From Zygnema cylindricum (taxonomy: Eukaryota > Streptophyta > Zygnematophyceae > Zygnematales > Zygnemataceae), in assembly GCA_037447655.1 (NCBI GenBank), contig JBBHKE010003162.1, positions 1 to 19,279 on the forward strand: 19,279 nucleotides of DNA, in the 5' to 3' direction. This document shows, in pieces, positions 7,258 through 16,925 of this stretch. The notes beneath the pieces were generated by a model that was given only the letters and a program-made list of their open reading frames with translations, was not told the origin of the DNA and did not search any database. The position numbers and the translations under genes were made by a program. Numbering within the stretch: position 1 is the first letter of the stretch; each line of letters begins with the position of its first letter.

Positions 7258-8097
7258 TGTTGTTCTGAGACAACAGGCAGAACCGAAGACGATGAGGATG
7301 CCGGTGTAGTCATCTCGGAACCAAACGAAGCAAGAAACTTTCACAAAAACGTGTCTGAAAAACAGCAACTTCAACAGTTGATAAAACCCAAACCACAAAC
7401 ACAATAGCTATAAAAATCTACCAAAAAGTAGATAGTATCTGGATGAACACACACACAACGTTATAAGTAATTCTGCCTACATATTTGTGAGATATTCACT
7501 GATAAAAATGCCAAAAACAGGTTGTAGAGATTTTGACTACAAAGTGTTCATTCCTTCAAAGTTGTCTAAGTCCTACTAATATACACTGAAGCCTATGCTG
7601 CTGAACGTACGGAGGCATACCAACCGTACAATAAATACCTACGGCTCGAACCGAACAAGGGACGTCATACAAAAAGATTCCTTTACTAATCAGCTAACCA
7701 CACAAAGACAAAAACCTACTTAACTAGATATTTACAAAAGAGTAGGATTCTATATGCCACGTCATATGTCGTGTATGTGGTTTACACGGACCAGCATTTG
7801 TCGGCGGTCTCTGTCCGCCGCGTATATATTAGATTCGGCACCGTAGACAAATCTCCATGTGCCATTTTGTTCTCACGTGTATCTATGCACAAACAACCGG
7901 ATATTCTGGAGTGTCTTCTTTCTTGTAGTGACTTATGTCTCGGGAGTGTGTACAAAGGTGTACTCCCTATCGACCTAGTGGAACATCAATTCTGGTGTGT
8001 AATGAAACGAACTTACAACCAAACATATTCTAAGTCGTGAAACTCTCTCTCCCTCACACTCGAGTTATAGAGAGGACTAAAGCTTTCCAAAACAACA
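7258..8097 (-). repeat. E4 3' LTR (left copy)
   Basis: 840 bp with TG and CA ends. A GC-rich hairpin, CGGCGG (7802-7807) with CCGCCG (7815-7820), lies directly beside a TATATA motif (7823-7829), a plausible core promoter region on the minus strand. The plus-strand end also folds (TGTTGT..ACAACA, 7258-7275). The 89-codon frame at 7771-8040 lies inside the LTR and is not a gene. Confidence 0.92.
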
Positions 8098-8111
8098 CTC
8101 CCCTAAAGCTT
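8098..8111 (-). other. E4 polypurine tract
   Basis: On the minus strand AAGCTTTAGGGGAG directly precedes the 3' LTR start TGTTG. This is where plus-strand DNA synthesis would be primed. Confidence 0.8.
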
Positions 8112-8120
8112 TAGACTCTG

Positions 8121-9119
8121 CTAGCCACTTAAGCCACATGCCTCTCTACAAAACTTTAATTTAGGTGTAGGCAAAGGTTAAGTCATCATGTCAGCAACCA
8201 TCTCCTCATCTGGTAAATAACTGAGTTTTAGAACTCTTCCCATAACCTTCTCTCTCAAAAAGTGTAGTTTGATATCAATGTGTTTGCTCTTAAAGTGATG
8301 GCTAAGGTTAGATGCAATAGCAATGGCAGCCTGATTGTCACACCACACTACCTAAGGTCCAGGTTGCATAAACAAAAGCTCTTAAAGGAGAGACTTTACC
8401 CAAAGTAACTCTTTGACGGCTGCGCTAGCCGCCATGTACTCAGCCTCCATAGTAGACTGAGCTGTCACCTTGTGAAGTTTGCTGCTCCAACAGCATGTCC
8501 CACTTCCAATCTTCATAATGTATCTACTAGTAGAGCGTCGACTTGGCATATCTCCATAGCTTGCATCGCTCCATGTCTGAATTTTTACTTCTTCTCCACC
8601 GAGAGAGAGTCGGAGGTTTCGAGTTCCTGCAAGATATCGAAAAACTCTCTTTGCTGCCTCCCATTCTGACTTCTTTGGATTTTGCAAACTTCGGCTTAAA
8701 GCTCCAACAACTGCTGCAATAACCGGACGGGAACAATTCATGAAGTAGATGAGGCTTCCAACAATGTGGTTGTAAGGAATAGAGGGCATAGAATCTGCCT
8801 CCCCTGACTCCAAAGAGTCATCCATCACAACCCCACCATGTGATTCTTTCCCTTCTATTTTTTGTCTGAACTCCATAGGAGTAACACTTCCCTTTGCCTC
8901 TGACATGCCAAACCTTTCAAGCATGTTTCCAATGGTTTCTTTCTGTGTCAAATAAATTAGTTTATGTTTTCTATCCCTTTCTACGTGAATTCCCAAAATA
9001 TACTTTGCCTCCCCCAAATCTTTCATTTCGAACCGGGAATTTAGAGTTGTTATTATTTTGTTAATTTCATTAATAGATTTGCTTAGCAACAACAAATCAT
9101 CAACATAACAGCAATACAT
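8121..9119 (-). pseudogene. pol: E4 pol: RT C-terminal part and RNase H
   Basis: It begins with the RT active-site box YVDDLLLL and continues through SRFEMKDLGEAKYILGI, a connection region ending GSLIYFMNCSRP, and an RNase H domain (SDASYGD, then MEAEYMA, carrying the expected acidic residues). The main frame stops at 8382-8384. Two in-frame stops (TAA, then TAG) precede VVWCDNQAAIAIASN, after which HIDIKLHFLRE and the usual copia C-terminus end at TAG 8121-8123, with a further internal stop in the MADMMT region. It is offset by one base from the upstream RT frame, so the polymerase palm is split at about 9095-9115. RT and RNase H would copy the element RNA in particles. Confidence 0.88.
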
Positions 9120-10015
9120 ATCACTCCATCTTCCCCTTCCATATCATAAACTGAATGATCTGAATTGATTATAGTAAAGCCAAGATTTGTCAAAAATTCA
9201 TACAGTTTTACATTCCACTGTCGTGGAGCCTGCTTCAGACCATAAAGGGACTTTAACAATTTACAAACCAGATTTTCTTTCCCTTTTTTTACATATCCCT
9301 CTGGTTGCGTCATATATATAACTTCCTCCAAATCCCCATGCAAGAAAGCGGTTTTCACATCCATTTGATGCAATTCCATATCCTCTATTGTTGCTAAAGA
9401 TAAGAGAATCCTAACAGTAGGAAAACGAACTACAGGTAAGAACGTCTCTTCATAGTCAATGCCCTCTTTCTGGCTATACCCCTTAGCAACAATCCTGGCC
9501 TTATATCTCTCAATGGTATTATCGGGATTTAGTTTTAACTTGAATACCCACTTACAACCAATCGCTTTCCGATCCGGTGGAAGTTCCACAAGCTCCCAAG
9601 TTTGAGCCTCCATAATTGACTTTATCTCATCATTCGCCGCAACAATCCACAGATCTTTTTTCCAAACGGAGAAAGCTTCTTGAATGGTAAGAGGCTCCCC
9701 TGTGATTGCAGAATAGGCATGATCCACTCGGTCACCTCTCAGCCAGCTGCTTTGTCTTCTCCCCCTATGAAAAACTGAAGCGAGAATTGTTGGTCCCCGA
9801 CGCAGTCTTGGAGGAGGAGGAGGAGGAGGAGGTGTTCCTTTAGAAGTTGCAATAGTAGGTGGATCAGGCGGCCCCAAAACATGTGGTAATTCAGATGTAG
9901 AGGAAGAAATCGTTGTTTGCTTGAAAGGAATTTGCTCAAAGATGACATATTCCTGCAATGTTTTTGCCTTTTCCGCCTCATTCATGCTAAAAACATCAAA
10001 AGATTGACTTTCTTC
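9083..10015 (-). pseudogene. pol: E4 pol: RT N-terminal part with proline-rich linker
   Basis: After an acidic linker (MNEAEKAKTLQ) and a proline run encoded by GGA repeats (9811-9832), the copia RT signature follows: WELVELPPDRKAIGCKWVFK, RYKARIVAKGYSQKEGIDY, the motif-A aspartate in MDVKTAFLHG, and LYGLKQAPRQWN. FLPVV replaces the usual FAPVV. The frame is the same as that of the integrase upstream; only TAA at 10016-10018 separates them. At its 3' end a one-base shift loses the YVDD box, which appears in the overlapping frame. Confidence 0.88.
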
Positions 10016-11227
10016 TTAGATCTGATCATTCCTAACAATCTGAAATGTAGTTTTCAAAGGATTATACACTCTATATCCTACAAACTCATCATCATAGCCC
10101 AGAAATATCCCAAGTACAGATTTCGGACTTAATTTCCAATTTGGAAGGTTATCTAACATAAAACACTTACTTCCAAATACTCTAAAGTGACTAACATTCG
10201 GCTTTTTTCCTGTCCACATTTCATAAGGTGTTTTATCCTTCACAGATCTGGTTTCTATTCTATTTCTAATGTAAGAAGCACAGTGAAAAGCTTCCCCCCA
10301 AAATTTCGGATCTACACCTTTATCCATCATCATAGACATAGCACATTCAGTCAGGGTCCTATTGAGTCTTTCAGCCACACCATTCTGTTCCGGAGTGTAA
10401 GGAACAGTAAACTCATGATAAATTCCATTTTCTTTCAAGTATTCAGCAAAGGCATTTGATACATACTCTCCACCGTTGTCAGATCGCAAAGCAATGATCG
10501 ATTTTCCGTGAAGTTTCTCCGCCCAGATCCGGAAATGCTTGAAATGTGTGAAGACCTCGCTCTTCTCCTTCATAAAGTACACTCGGCTGAAACGTGAGTG
10601 GTCATCAGTGAAGGTAACAAGGTATTTCCTTCCACCAAGGGAAGGAACTTTGGCCGGTCCCCATACATCCGAGTGGATAAGGCCGAGAAGATCCTTTGCT
10701 CGATAATCTGAAGTCTGTGGTAGGGGAAGCTTATGAAGCTTTCCTAGAGCACAACCATCACAAACATGGGATTCCTTTTCACCAAGCTTGACACCTTCTA
10801 TCATATTAGTCTTCACCATCTTTTCAAGCCTCTCATTATGAACATGCCCAAGCCTATTATGCCACAAAACATTTTCAGAAAGGACACTGGAGTACACAAA
10901 ATCAACATTATTAACCAGGTCTATCCGATACAACATGTTTAGGCCTCTAGTTCCCACTAAGGCTACTCTCCCATCCTTGCTTACTATATTTTTGCCTTTG
11001 CTCTGAAGAACATCAAAACCTTTACTCTTTGCAACTGAGGTAGAAAACAATTTTTTCTTAAATTTAGGCACATATAAAACATCATGCAAAGTTCTTTTTA
11101 CCGCTTTGCCATCTATCTCACAATTCAGATCTATGCTACCTCTAGCATTAGCTTCCACCGTGGCACCACAAGCATAAAATATTTGACGAGTAGGGATAGG
11201 TGTCATATGCTTGAAATAGGATTTGTT
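10016..11227 (-). pseudogene. pol: E4 pol: end of protease, integrase
   Basis: The frame starts in the C-terminal half of the protease (DVLYVPKFKKKLFSTS), then the GAG-pre-integrase/zinc region (LWHNRLGH..., CDGCALGK, an HHCC finger), then the integrase core. Its catalytic aspartates are in IHSDVWG and RSDNGGEY, with the glutamate in NGVAERLNRTL; the second aspartate and the glutamate are separated by exactly 35 residues, so DD35E is complete. The C-terminal domain includes KSVLGIFLGYDDEFVGYRV. The integrase core itself has no stop. It ends at TAA 10016-10018, in frame with RT, so one nonsense change separates the two. The ATG at 11206 is internal. Confidence 0.92.
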
Positions 11228-11639
11228 CTAACAAATATGGGAGGAACTCCCGGAGTCCATAATCCACCCGAGATCTTTCTCTCCCTCCATCATTTTTGCC
11301 ATAGCAAAGAACTCGGTGTCGTCAGTTTTAGGAAAACTAACAACCTCTGATTTCTCTTCTCTATCTCTTTCAGCGGTTCCTCTTCCTCCGCTGAAACAGC
11401 CGCAGTTAAGCTCGGAGGTTTCAGTGTAAATGGAGCTCCTCTCACATTCCATCCTTTGTGATAAGAACCTGTTTCACACGCTTTTATATAAAAAGGACAA
11501 AACTTGTACAAATGTCCATTATTATAGCAATAGACACACCATTCATATTGCTGAAAAGACTGATTTCCTTGAAATCTATAATCTCTCTGAAGCTGAGCAT
11601 TGTAAGCTACGGCTAGCTTTCTAGAATTAAATGCTCCGG
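11228..11639 (-). pseudogene. gag-pol: E4 gag C-terminus and protease active site
   Basis: One frame encodes the end of gag with a canonical CCHC knuckle (C-VY-C-YNNG-H-LYKF-C). A second, shifted frame encodes the aspartic protease start WIMDSGSSSHIC with an intact DSG. The shift lies in the linker, about 11330-11440. TAG at 11228-11230 stops the protease immediately after HIC, in frame with the rest of pol. To the left in gag terms (upstream on the minus strand) the sequence breaks at about 11639 into the duplicated flank, so most of gag is missing. Confidence 0.85.
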
Positions 11640-12211
11640 TATGGGCCATCTTCATTTTGGCAGACTATCCTCTCAACCCTCCAGCCTGTCTCCCTAACTA
11701 TCTGTGGGTAGACATGGGGTTTCTTCTATCTCTCAGTGACTACGACAAGTATATAGAGAAAAAAGTATTTCCAAGCACCAAGTAGAAACTTTAAAACCTT
11801 TTAATACTATCTTTTAAACACATAGGAAAATACAGACCTAGAAAATACTTAAATTTCAACAATATGAAAATTGGAACTATAAGGACAAGGTGGCTAAGCT
11901 CTTAATTCTCAAAAGTGTTGTGAAGGGTATTGCCATTCCTCTTATGCAAGTTAGATCTTCCTCACAGATTTGGGTATCTCTTGTTAACAAATATATGAGT
12001 GGGTCATTGCAGCAGCAACAACTGGTAGAAAATAAGATTTCAGCTTATGCTTACAAGGGAGGAAGTATGAATGACTATTGCAATGACTTAAGAGCATTAT
12101 TTGGAGAATTAGAGAGCGCAGGTAACTCATGGTCTGAGAGACAAAGAGTAAATACACTAATAATGAAATTACCTGGAGAGTATGAGAATATCATTAATCG
12201 GTTCCAGGATC
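11640..12211. repeat. Duplicated left flank of E4 (E3 tail plus E1 gag)
   Basis: It copies 6686-7257 with two differences: the end of the E3 solo LTR (11640-11861), then E1 central gag (11862-12211) in the plus orientation. It stands where the E4 primer-binding site and gag start should be. The junction shares TCC(A/G)GTATGGGCC with the source, so the exact breakpoint is uncertain by about 10 bp. The 110-codon frame at 11890-12222 is this gag copy. Confidence 0.92.
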
Positions 12212-13051
12212 TGTTGTTCTGAGACAACAGGCAGAACCGAAGACGATGAGGATGCCGGTGTAGTCATCTCGGAACCAAACGAAGCAAGAAACTTTCACAA
12301 AAACGTGTCTGAAAAACAGCAACTTCAACAGTTGATAAAACCCAAACCACAAACACAATAGCTATAAAAATCTACCAAAAAGTAGATAGTATCTGGATGA
12401 ACACACACACAACGTTATAAGTAATTCTGCCTACATATTTGTGAGATATTCACTGATAAAAATGCCAAAAACAGGTTGTAGAGATTTTGACTACAAAGTG
12501 TTCATTCCTTCAAAGTTGTCTAAGTCCTACTAATATACACTGAAGCCTATGCTGCTGAACGTACGGAGGCATACCAACCGTACAATAAATACCTACGGCT
12601 CGAACCGAACAAGGGACGTCATACAAAAAGATTCCTTTACTAATCAGCTAACCACACAAAGACAAAAACCTACTTAACTAGATATTTACAAAAGAGTAGG
12701 ATTCTATATGCCACGTCATATGTCGTGTATGTGGTTTACACGGACCAGCATTTGTCGGCGGTCTCTGTCCGCCGCGTATATATTAGATTCGGCACCGTAG
12801 ACAAATCTCCATGTGCCATTTTGTTCTCACGTGTATCTATGCACAAACAACCGGATATTCTGGAGTGTCTTCTTTCTTGTAGTGACTTGTGTCTCGGGAG
12901 TGTATACAAAGGTGTACTCCCTACCGATCTAGTGGAACATCAATTCTGGTGTGTAATGAAACGAACTTACTACCAAACATATGCTAAGTCGTGAAACTCT
13001 CTCTCCCTCACACTCGAGGCATAGAGAGGACTAAAGCTTTCCAAAACAACA
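12212..13051 (-). repeat. E4 LTR (right copy), looks like a solo-type recombinant
   Basis: 840 bp, identical by eye to 7258-7934 over its first 677 bp. It then differs at eight sites in 163 bp (matching 7935, 7950, 7970, 7974, 8017, 8029, 8065 and 8066). The sequence on its right (AGATCTAGGGG) is the true continuation of E1 gag. The 89-codon frame at 12725-12994 is not a gene. Confidence 0.9.
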
Positions 13052-13056
13052 AGATC
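13052..13056. repeat. Target-site duplication of E4, right copy
   Basis: AGATC, the partner of GGATC at 7253-7257 (and of the duplicated flank at 12207-12211), with one mismatch. Confidence 0.75.
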
Positions 13057-13365
13057 TAGGGGATACCAATTGGAATTGGGATGAAACAGTGGGGATGATT
13101 TTAGTGAAAGAGAGTACCATAGAACTTCAGAGAGGAAGTCCGAGTGTTCAAGCATTGGCTGCAGGATCTGAATTGGCGAAAGCGTGATGAGGAAAAGGAA
13201 AAGGATCCCTATCGAAACTTTGGAGGAAAAAGACAAGGAGGTGGCAGATTTGATCGAGAGGGGAGAGGAGTTCCTCGAGGTGGATTATGTCACTTCTGCA
13301 AGAAATTAGGACATTATATAGTAGATTGTGTCAAGCTTGCGGATCTCCAACTGAAAGATGGATAA
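13057..13365 (+). pseudogene. gag: E1 gag, C-terminal part with zinc knuckle
   Basis: It continues gag after E4: WNWDETVGMILVKESTIEL aligns with E5 19118 onward. A one-base insertion near 13170 (GATCTGAATTGG against GAGCTGATTGG in E5) shifts the frame. The shifted frame then encodes WRKRDEEKEKDPYRNFGG, a basic Gly/Arg stretch and a canonical knuckle C-HF-C-KKLG-H-YIVD-C, which would bind element RNA. TAA at 13363-13365 ends it, in frame with the protease region that follows. Confidence 0.85.
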
Positions 13366-13947
13366 GGTTCCTCAAAAGATGGAGGAAAGAAAAAGGCTTT
13401 TCTGACTCAAGTTCATGATGAGGAAGAAGATGACGTAACCGAACCGGAAGATGACCTTAAGGAGCTTCTTCTTAAACCAAAAACCACTGAGAAGCATGCA
13501 GACATTCTACGGAGACAAAAGTGTGCCTTTGGAGGTAAGAGGGATCCACCTGAGGATGGGTGGATCATAGACTTAGGGGGCTCAATGCATATGTGCAAGG
13601 AAAAGAGGTGGTTTACTAAATTAAGAAAAATTCCAATAGTTGAGATAGAGTATGGAGATGGTGGAGTAGAAACCACAAATCTTGTTGGATCGGTTGAATT
13701 TAAAGTTCTAGTTGATGGAAAGGCTTCAATTCTAACACTCTCACATGTTCTTTACATTCCACAGCTTAGCAAGAATCTAGTCTCTACAGCTGTTCTAGAT
13801 GAAAAAGATTTCGAAACCGAAAGTAAGAAAGGAATCTTCGCAGCTAGCTTTGATAATGAGGTTTATTTCATAGCTAAAAAGCGTAGTCAAAGAATGTTCA
13901 GAATTGTGCTTTGCAATGAAAAAGATGTTCTCTACTCGTGTGGAAGT
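13366..13947 (+). pseudogene. pol: E1 protease region
   Basis: In frame after the TAA at 13363: an acidic linker (EEEDDVTEPEDDLKELL), then WIIDLGGSMHMC, the aspartic protease active site in which the usual Ser or Thr of D-S/T-G is Leu (TTA where TCA would give Ser). Then VEIEYGDGGVE, a flap-like region, and HVLYIPQLSKNLVS. The open frame from 13585 is internal to the protease. The DLG motif would be expected to abolish activity. Confidence 0.85.
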
Positions 13948-14790
13948 GATATGATGCTTTGGCACAAGAGGTTAGGGCATGTGAATCTAGATAGATTAAA
14001 GAAAAATGAAGAAAAAGGGAAATAGTGGATGGAATTGAGTTTGGAGATGATGAGACCTCAGATGATAGTAGTCGATCTGCCCAAGTGAAGATTGATAGAC
14101 TTCCATTTCCAAAGGCATCCACATTTAGAAGAGAGAAAGAATAAGATTTTGTTCACTCTGATTTTTGGGGACGAGCTAGGTATGTTTCACATGGGGGAAA
14201 AGATGGATGCTAACCATTATAGATGATTGGCCTAGATACACTAAGGTATATTTTCTTAGACATAAGTCAGAGGTACTAAGATGTTTTATAGAATACAAAG
14301 TATGGAGTGAAAAATTTCATGAAACCTCAATAAAAGAGATAAGAAGTGATAATGGGAAAGAATACACCTCAAAGGAATTTGAAGAATTTCTTAAAGAAGA
14401 AGGAATCCATCATGAGAAAACTGTTCTATATAATCCGGAAAACAAAATGGAGTAGCAGAAAGAGTAATAAAACTTTAGGAGATATATCCTGAAGTATGCT
14501 AACTGATAAAATTTTAGGATTGCAGTTTTGGGCTGAGTCTATGAACTATGCTAACTTTATCAAAAATAGAGTGATAACTTTGGCAAATAAGGAGGAAACT
14601 TTGTATGAAAGGTAGACGGGAAGAGCCACATTTGTTAGGTTTGAGAGTGTTCAGAAGTCAAGTCTACCGTATGGATTCCGTTAAGACTAAATGGAAGTTA
14701 GAGGGAAGAGGGAAACCATGATATCTTGTAGGATATGATGAGAGCACAAAAGGATATCGAGTATATGACTTGAAAAAGAGAGATATCATT
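13948..14790 (+). pseudogene. pol: E1 integrase (broken)
   Basis: The pre-integrase motif LWHKRLGHVNLDRLKK ends in a stop at 14023-14025. Shifted frames then give RLPFPKA and VHSDFWG (first catalytic Asp), TIIDDWPRYTKVYF, and RSDNGKEY (second Asp). A one-base deletion near 14445 moves the Glu-containing NGVAER out of frame. The cysteine pair of the zinc finger is not visible, unlike E4, where CDGC is intact. Downstream FWAESMNYANFIKNR and a degraded C-terminal domain carry several stops. Not functional. Confidence 0.82.
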
Positions 14791-15171
14791 TTGGTAAAAC
14801 ATATATTGGTGATGAATGAAGTAAAGTCTATTGATCCATTCAAATATAACAAAGAAGTCAAAATCAGATTTGAATCGGGTCAGTATTCTGACTTTGACTT
14901 GGGAAATGAAGAGAAGGAAGACAAGGAGAAGGAAATATCTGCACATGTGCCAAAGGAGAAGGACGAAAAGACAACATCCGAGGTAACACCAGAATACGAA
15001 GTGGAAATCGACAAGGAAACTTGATCAAATACCGGAATTGGAAGATAGGGGAGATGAAAATCTTCCTAAATGAAACCCGAGGATGCCTACTATACCGGCG
15101 TCAGATTTTGAAGGTGGAAAAAAAATAGTAAACGGCTTCAACAAAGACATGTAAATAATAAACTCACAAAG
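14791..15171 (+). pseudogene. pol: E1 IN-RT linker (copy A)
   Basis: The open part (from about 14770 to 15024) reads VMNEVKSIDPFKYNKEVKIRF and then a highly acidic segment (NEEKEDKEKE) typical of the spacer between copia integrase and RT. After TGA at 15022-15024 the rest is in other frames. The same linker recurs at 16105-16425. Confidence 0.7.
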
Positions 15172-15769
15172 ATGTCTCACCCTGAAGAACCTCAAACATA
15201 CTTAAATGCCATAAATACCCTAGAAAGCAGCCGGTGGATCACTGCCATCAATGAAGAAATGGCCTCTATCATGGAAGCCAATACATGGGAGTTGGTAGAT
15301 TGTCCACCAGACAGAAAACCGATTGGATGTAAGTGGGTTTTTAAGCTTAAACTAAACCCAGATAATACCATTGAAAGATATAAGGCTAGGTTGGTTGCTA
15401 AAGGTTATACTCAGAAAAAATGAATAGACTATGAAGAAACCTTTGCACCCGTAGTCAGATTCCCTTCTATCAGAATCCTCTTAAGTTTAGCCGTAGCTGA
15501 GGATATGGAAATACACCAGATGGATATTAAGACCGCCTTCTTACACGGAGAGTTGGAAGAAGAAATCTACATGAGGCAACCGGAAGGATTCGTGGAAAGT
15601 GGAGAAGAAAGCAAGGTGTGCAAACTGATAAAATCACTTTATGGCTTTAAGCAAGCCCGCGGCAATGGAACATAAAATTGGACGAATTTCTGACAGGTTT
15701 GGGATACATTAGAATAAGTTCATATCACTCCATATATATATTTGAGGATGAAAATGGAGTGATATTTAT
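15172..15769 (+). pseudogene. pol: E1 reverse transcriptase, copy A (cut by assembly gap)
   Basis: MSHPEEPQTYLNAIN, WELVDCPPDRKPIGCKWVFK and RYKARLVAKGYTQ, then TGA at 15421-15423. In the same frame IDYEETFAPVVRFPS and [15 protein letters not shown] (motif-A Asp) follow. One base is lost in the KQAPRQWN box near 15655. The sequence enters the N gap just before the position of the YVDD box. Confidence 0.88.
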
Positions 15770-15779
15770 NNNNNNNNNN
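15770..15779. other. Assembly gap (10 N)
   Basis: Ten Ns, probably a placeholder of unknown size. Order and distance across it are uncertain. Confidence 0.99.
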
Positions 15780-16080
15780 TCAACCAATAAATGAACAGAA
15801 AGAACTTTGGCAAATGATGAAGAAGAAGGTAAGAAATTTTAGAATGCGGCCATACCTTCCGTAGGAGCCCAAAACCAAATTCTTCTAAAAGTTGAGGGGA
15901 TAGTAGGTTAAGGTCACAAACTATTTCAAGGAACAGTCAAAGGTGAAGCATAACACCGCAAAGGAGCCTACAACAGAAAGGCAGGAAGAGGAAATTATAT
16001 AGACGTTTAAAAAGTAAGAGGGACAGAAGGAAGAGAAGTAAAGGTTTCAGTTTCAGTTTTTTGAATGGGCCAAGTTTAGA
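15780..16080. other. Purine-rich segment after the gap, unassigned
   Basis: Rich in AAG/GAA and without an open frame of note. It does not align by eye with any other part of E1; clear homology to the linker resumes at about 16080. It could be degraded integrase or another element brought in by the gap. Confidence 0.5.
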
Positions 16081-16489
16081 CTAAAACTGAAGAAACAATT
16101 CATTTTGGTAAAATACATTGTGGTGATGAATGAAGTAAAGTCTATTGATCCATTCAAATATAACAAAGAAGTCAAAATCAGATTTGAACCGGGTAAGTTT
16201 TTTGACTTTGACTTTGGAAATGAAGAGAAGGAAGACAGGGAGAATGAAAAATTTGCAGATATATTAAAGGAGAAGGACGGAAAGACAACATCCGAGGAAA
16301 CGCCACAATACGAAGTGGAAACTGACAAGGAACTTTATCAAACACTGGAATTGGATGATAGGGGAGTTGAAAATCTTCTTAAACCAAAACCCGAGGATGC
16401 CTTCCATACCGGCGTAAGATTTTAAAGAATGGAAGAAGAAGTAGTAAACGGTTTCAAGAAAGACAAGTAAATAACCAACTCACAAAGAT
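16081..16489 (+). pseudogene. pol: E1 IN-RT linker, copy B
   Basis: The frame at 16105-16425 repeats the copy A linker (VMNEVKSIDPFKYN, then NEEKEDREN) and is longer open, ending LLKPKPEDAFHTGVRF. Copy A has stops in the corresponding stretch. This indicates a duplication of the linker-RT block followed by separate decay. Confidence 0.8.
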
Positions 16490-16925
16490 GTCTTACCCAG
16501 ATGAACCTGAAACATACTTAGAGGCCATAAATACCCCAGAAAGCAACCGCTAGATCACTGCCATCAATGAAGAAATGGCTTCCATCATAGAAGCCAATAC
16601 ATGCGAGTTGGTAGACTGTCTACCAGACCGAAAACCAAGTGGGTGTAAGTGGGTTTTTAAGCTTAAACTAAACCCAGATAATACCATTCAAAGATATAAA
16701 GCTAGGTTGGTTACTAAAGGTTATACTCAGAAAGAAGGTATAGACTATGAAGAAACCTTGGCACCGATAGTCAAATTTCCCTCAATCAGAATCCTTTTTA
16801 GCCGCAGTAGAGGCTATGGAAATACACCAGATGGATATTAAGACCGCCTTCTTATACGGAGAGTTGGAAGAAGAAATCTACATGAGGCAACCGGACGGAT
16901 TCGTGGAAATTGGAGAAAAATGCAA
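16490..16925 (+). pseudogene. pol: E1 reverse transcriptase, copy B
   Basis: MSYPDEPETYLEAIN, then a stop where copy A has Trp (SRWITA), then [19 protein letters not shown] and [18 protein letters not shown]. Unlike copies A and C it keeps KEGIDY without the TGA. A short deletion near 16797 shifts the frame before the motif-A Asp (still recognisable as [10 protein letters not shown]). It breaks at about 16920-16930 into copy C. Confidence 0.85.

Larger units (their letters stand above)
6686..8097. repeat. 1.4-kb duplicated block, left copy
   Basis: 6686-8097 corresponds to 11640-13051 with a constant offset of 4954. By eye I find two differences in the 572 bp of flank, none in the first 677 bp of the LTR, and eight in the last 163 bp. 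The block contains the end of E3, the central gag of E1 and the E4 LTR. Confidence 0.92.
7258..13051 (-). mobile_element. E4: minus-strand copia element of a second family, inserted in E1 gag
   Basis: On the minus strand it runs from a 5' LTR (13051-12212) to a 3' LTR (8097-7258), each 840 bp with TGTTGTTTTGG...CAACA ends. The internal region 8098-11639 holds a gag knuckle, PR, IN, RT and RNase H. Between the internal region and the 5' LTR lies a 572-bp copy of the element's own left flank (11640-12211), which replaces the start of gag and the primer-binding site. Target duplications lie outside both LTRs. Its LTR shows no clear similarity to the E1 family, whereas its RT is closely related. 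Confidence 0.88.

Noticed and set aside
6936-7268. 110-codon frame (and its twin at 11890-12222) as a complete small protein
   Set aside because: It is the middle of E1 gag. The upstream part continues before the ATG, and the C-terminus is LTR sequence.
7771-8040. 89-codon frame, repeated at 12725-12994, as a possible conserved gene
   Set aside because: Both lie inside the 840-bp E4 LTR. They are conserved only because the LTR is duplicated, and they run opposite to the element.
8472-11624. Plus-strand frames at 8472, 9917, 10187, 11084 and 11430
   Set aside because: They are antisense shadows of the E4 pol region, whose minus-strand translation shows clear copia domains.
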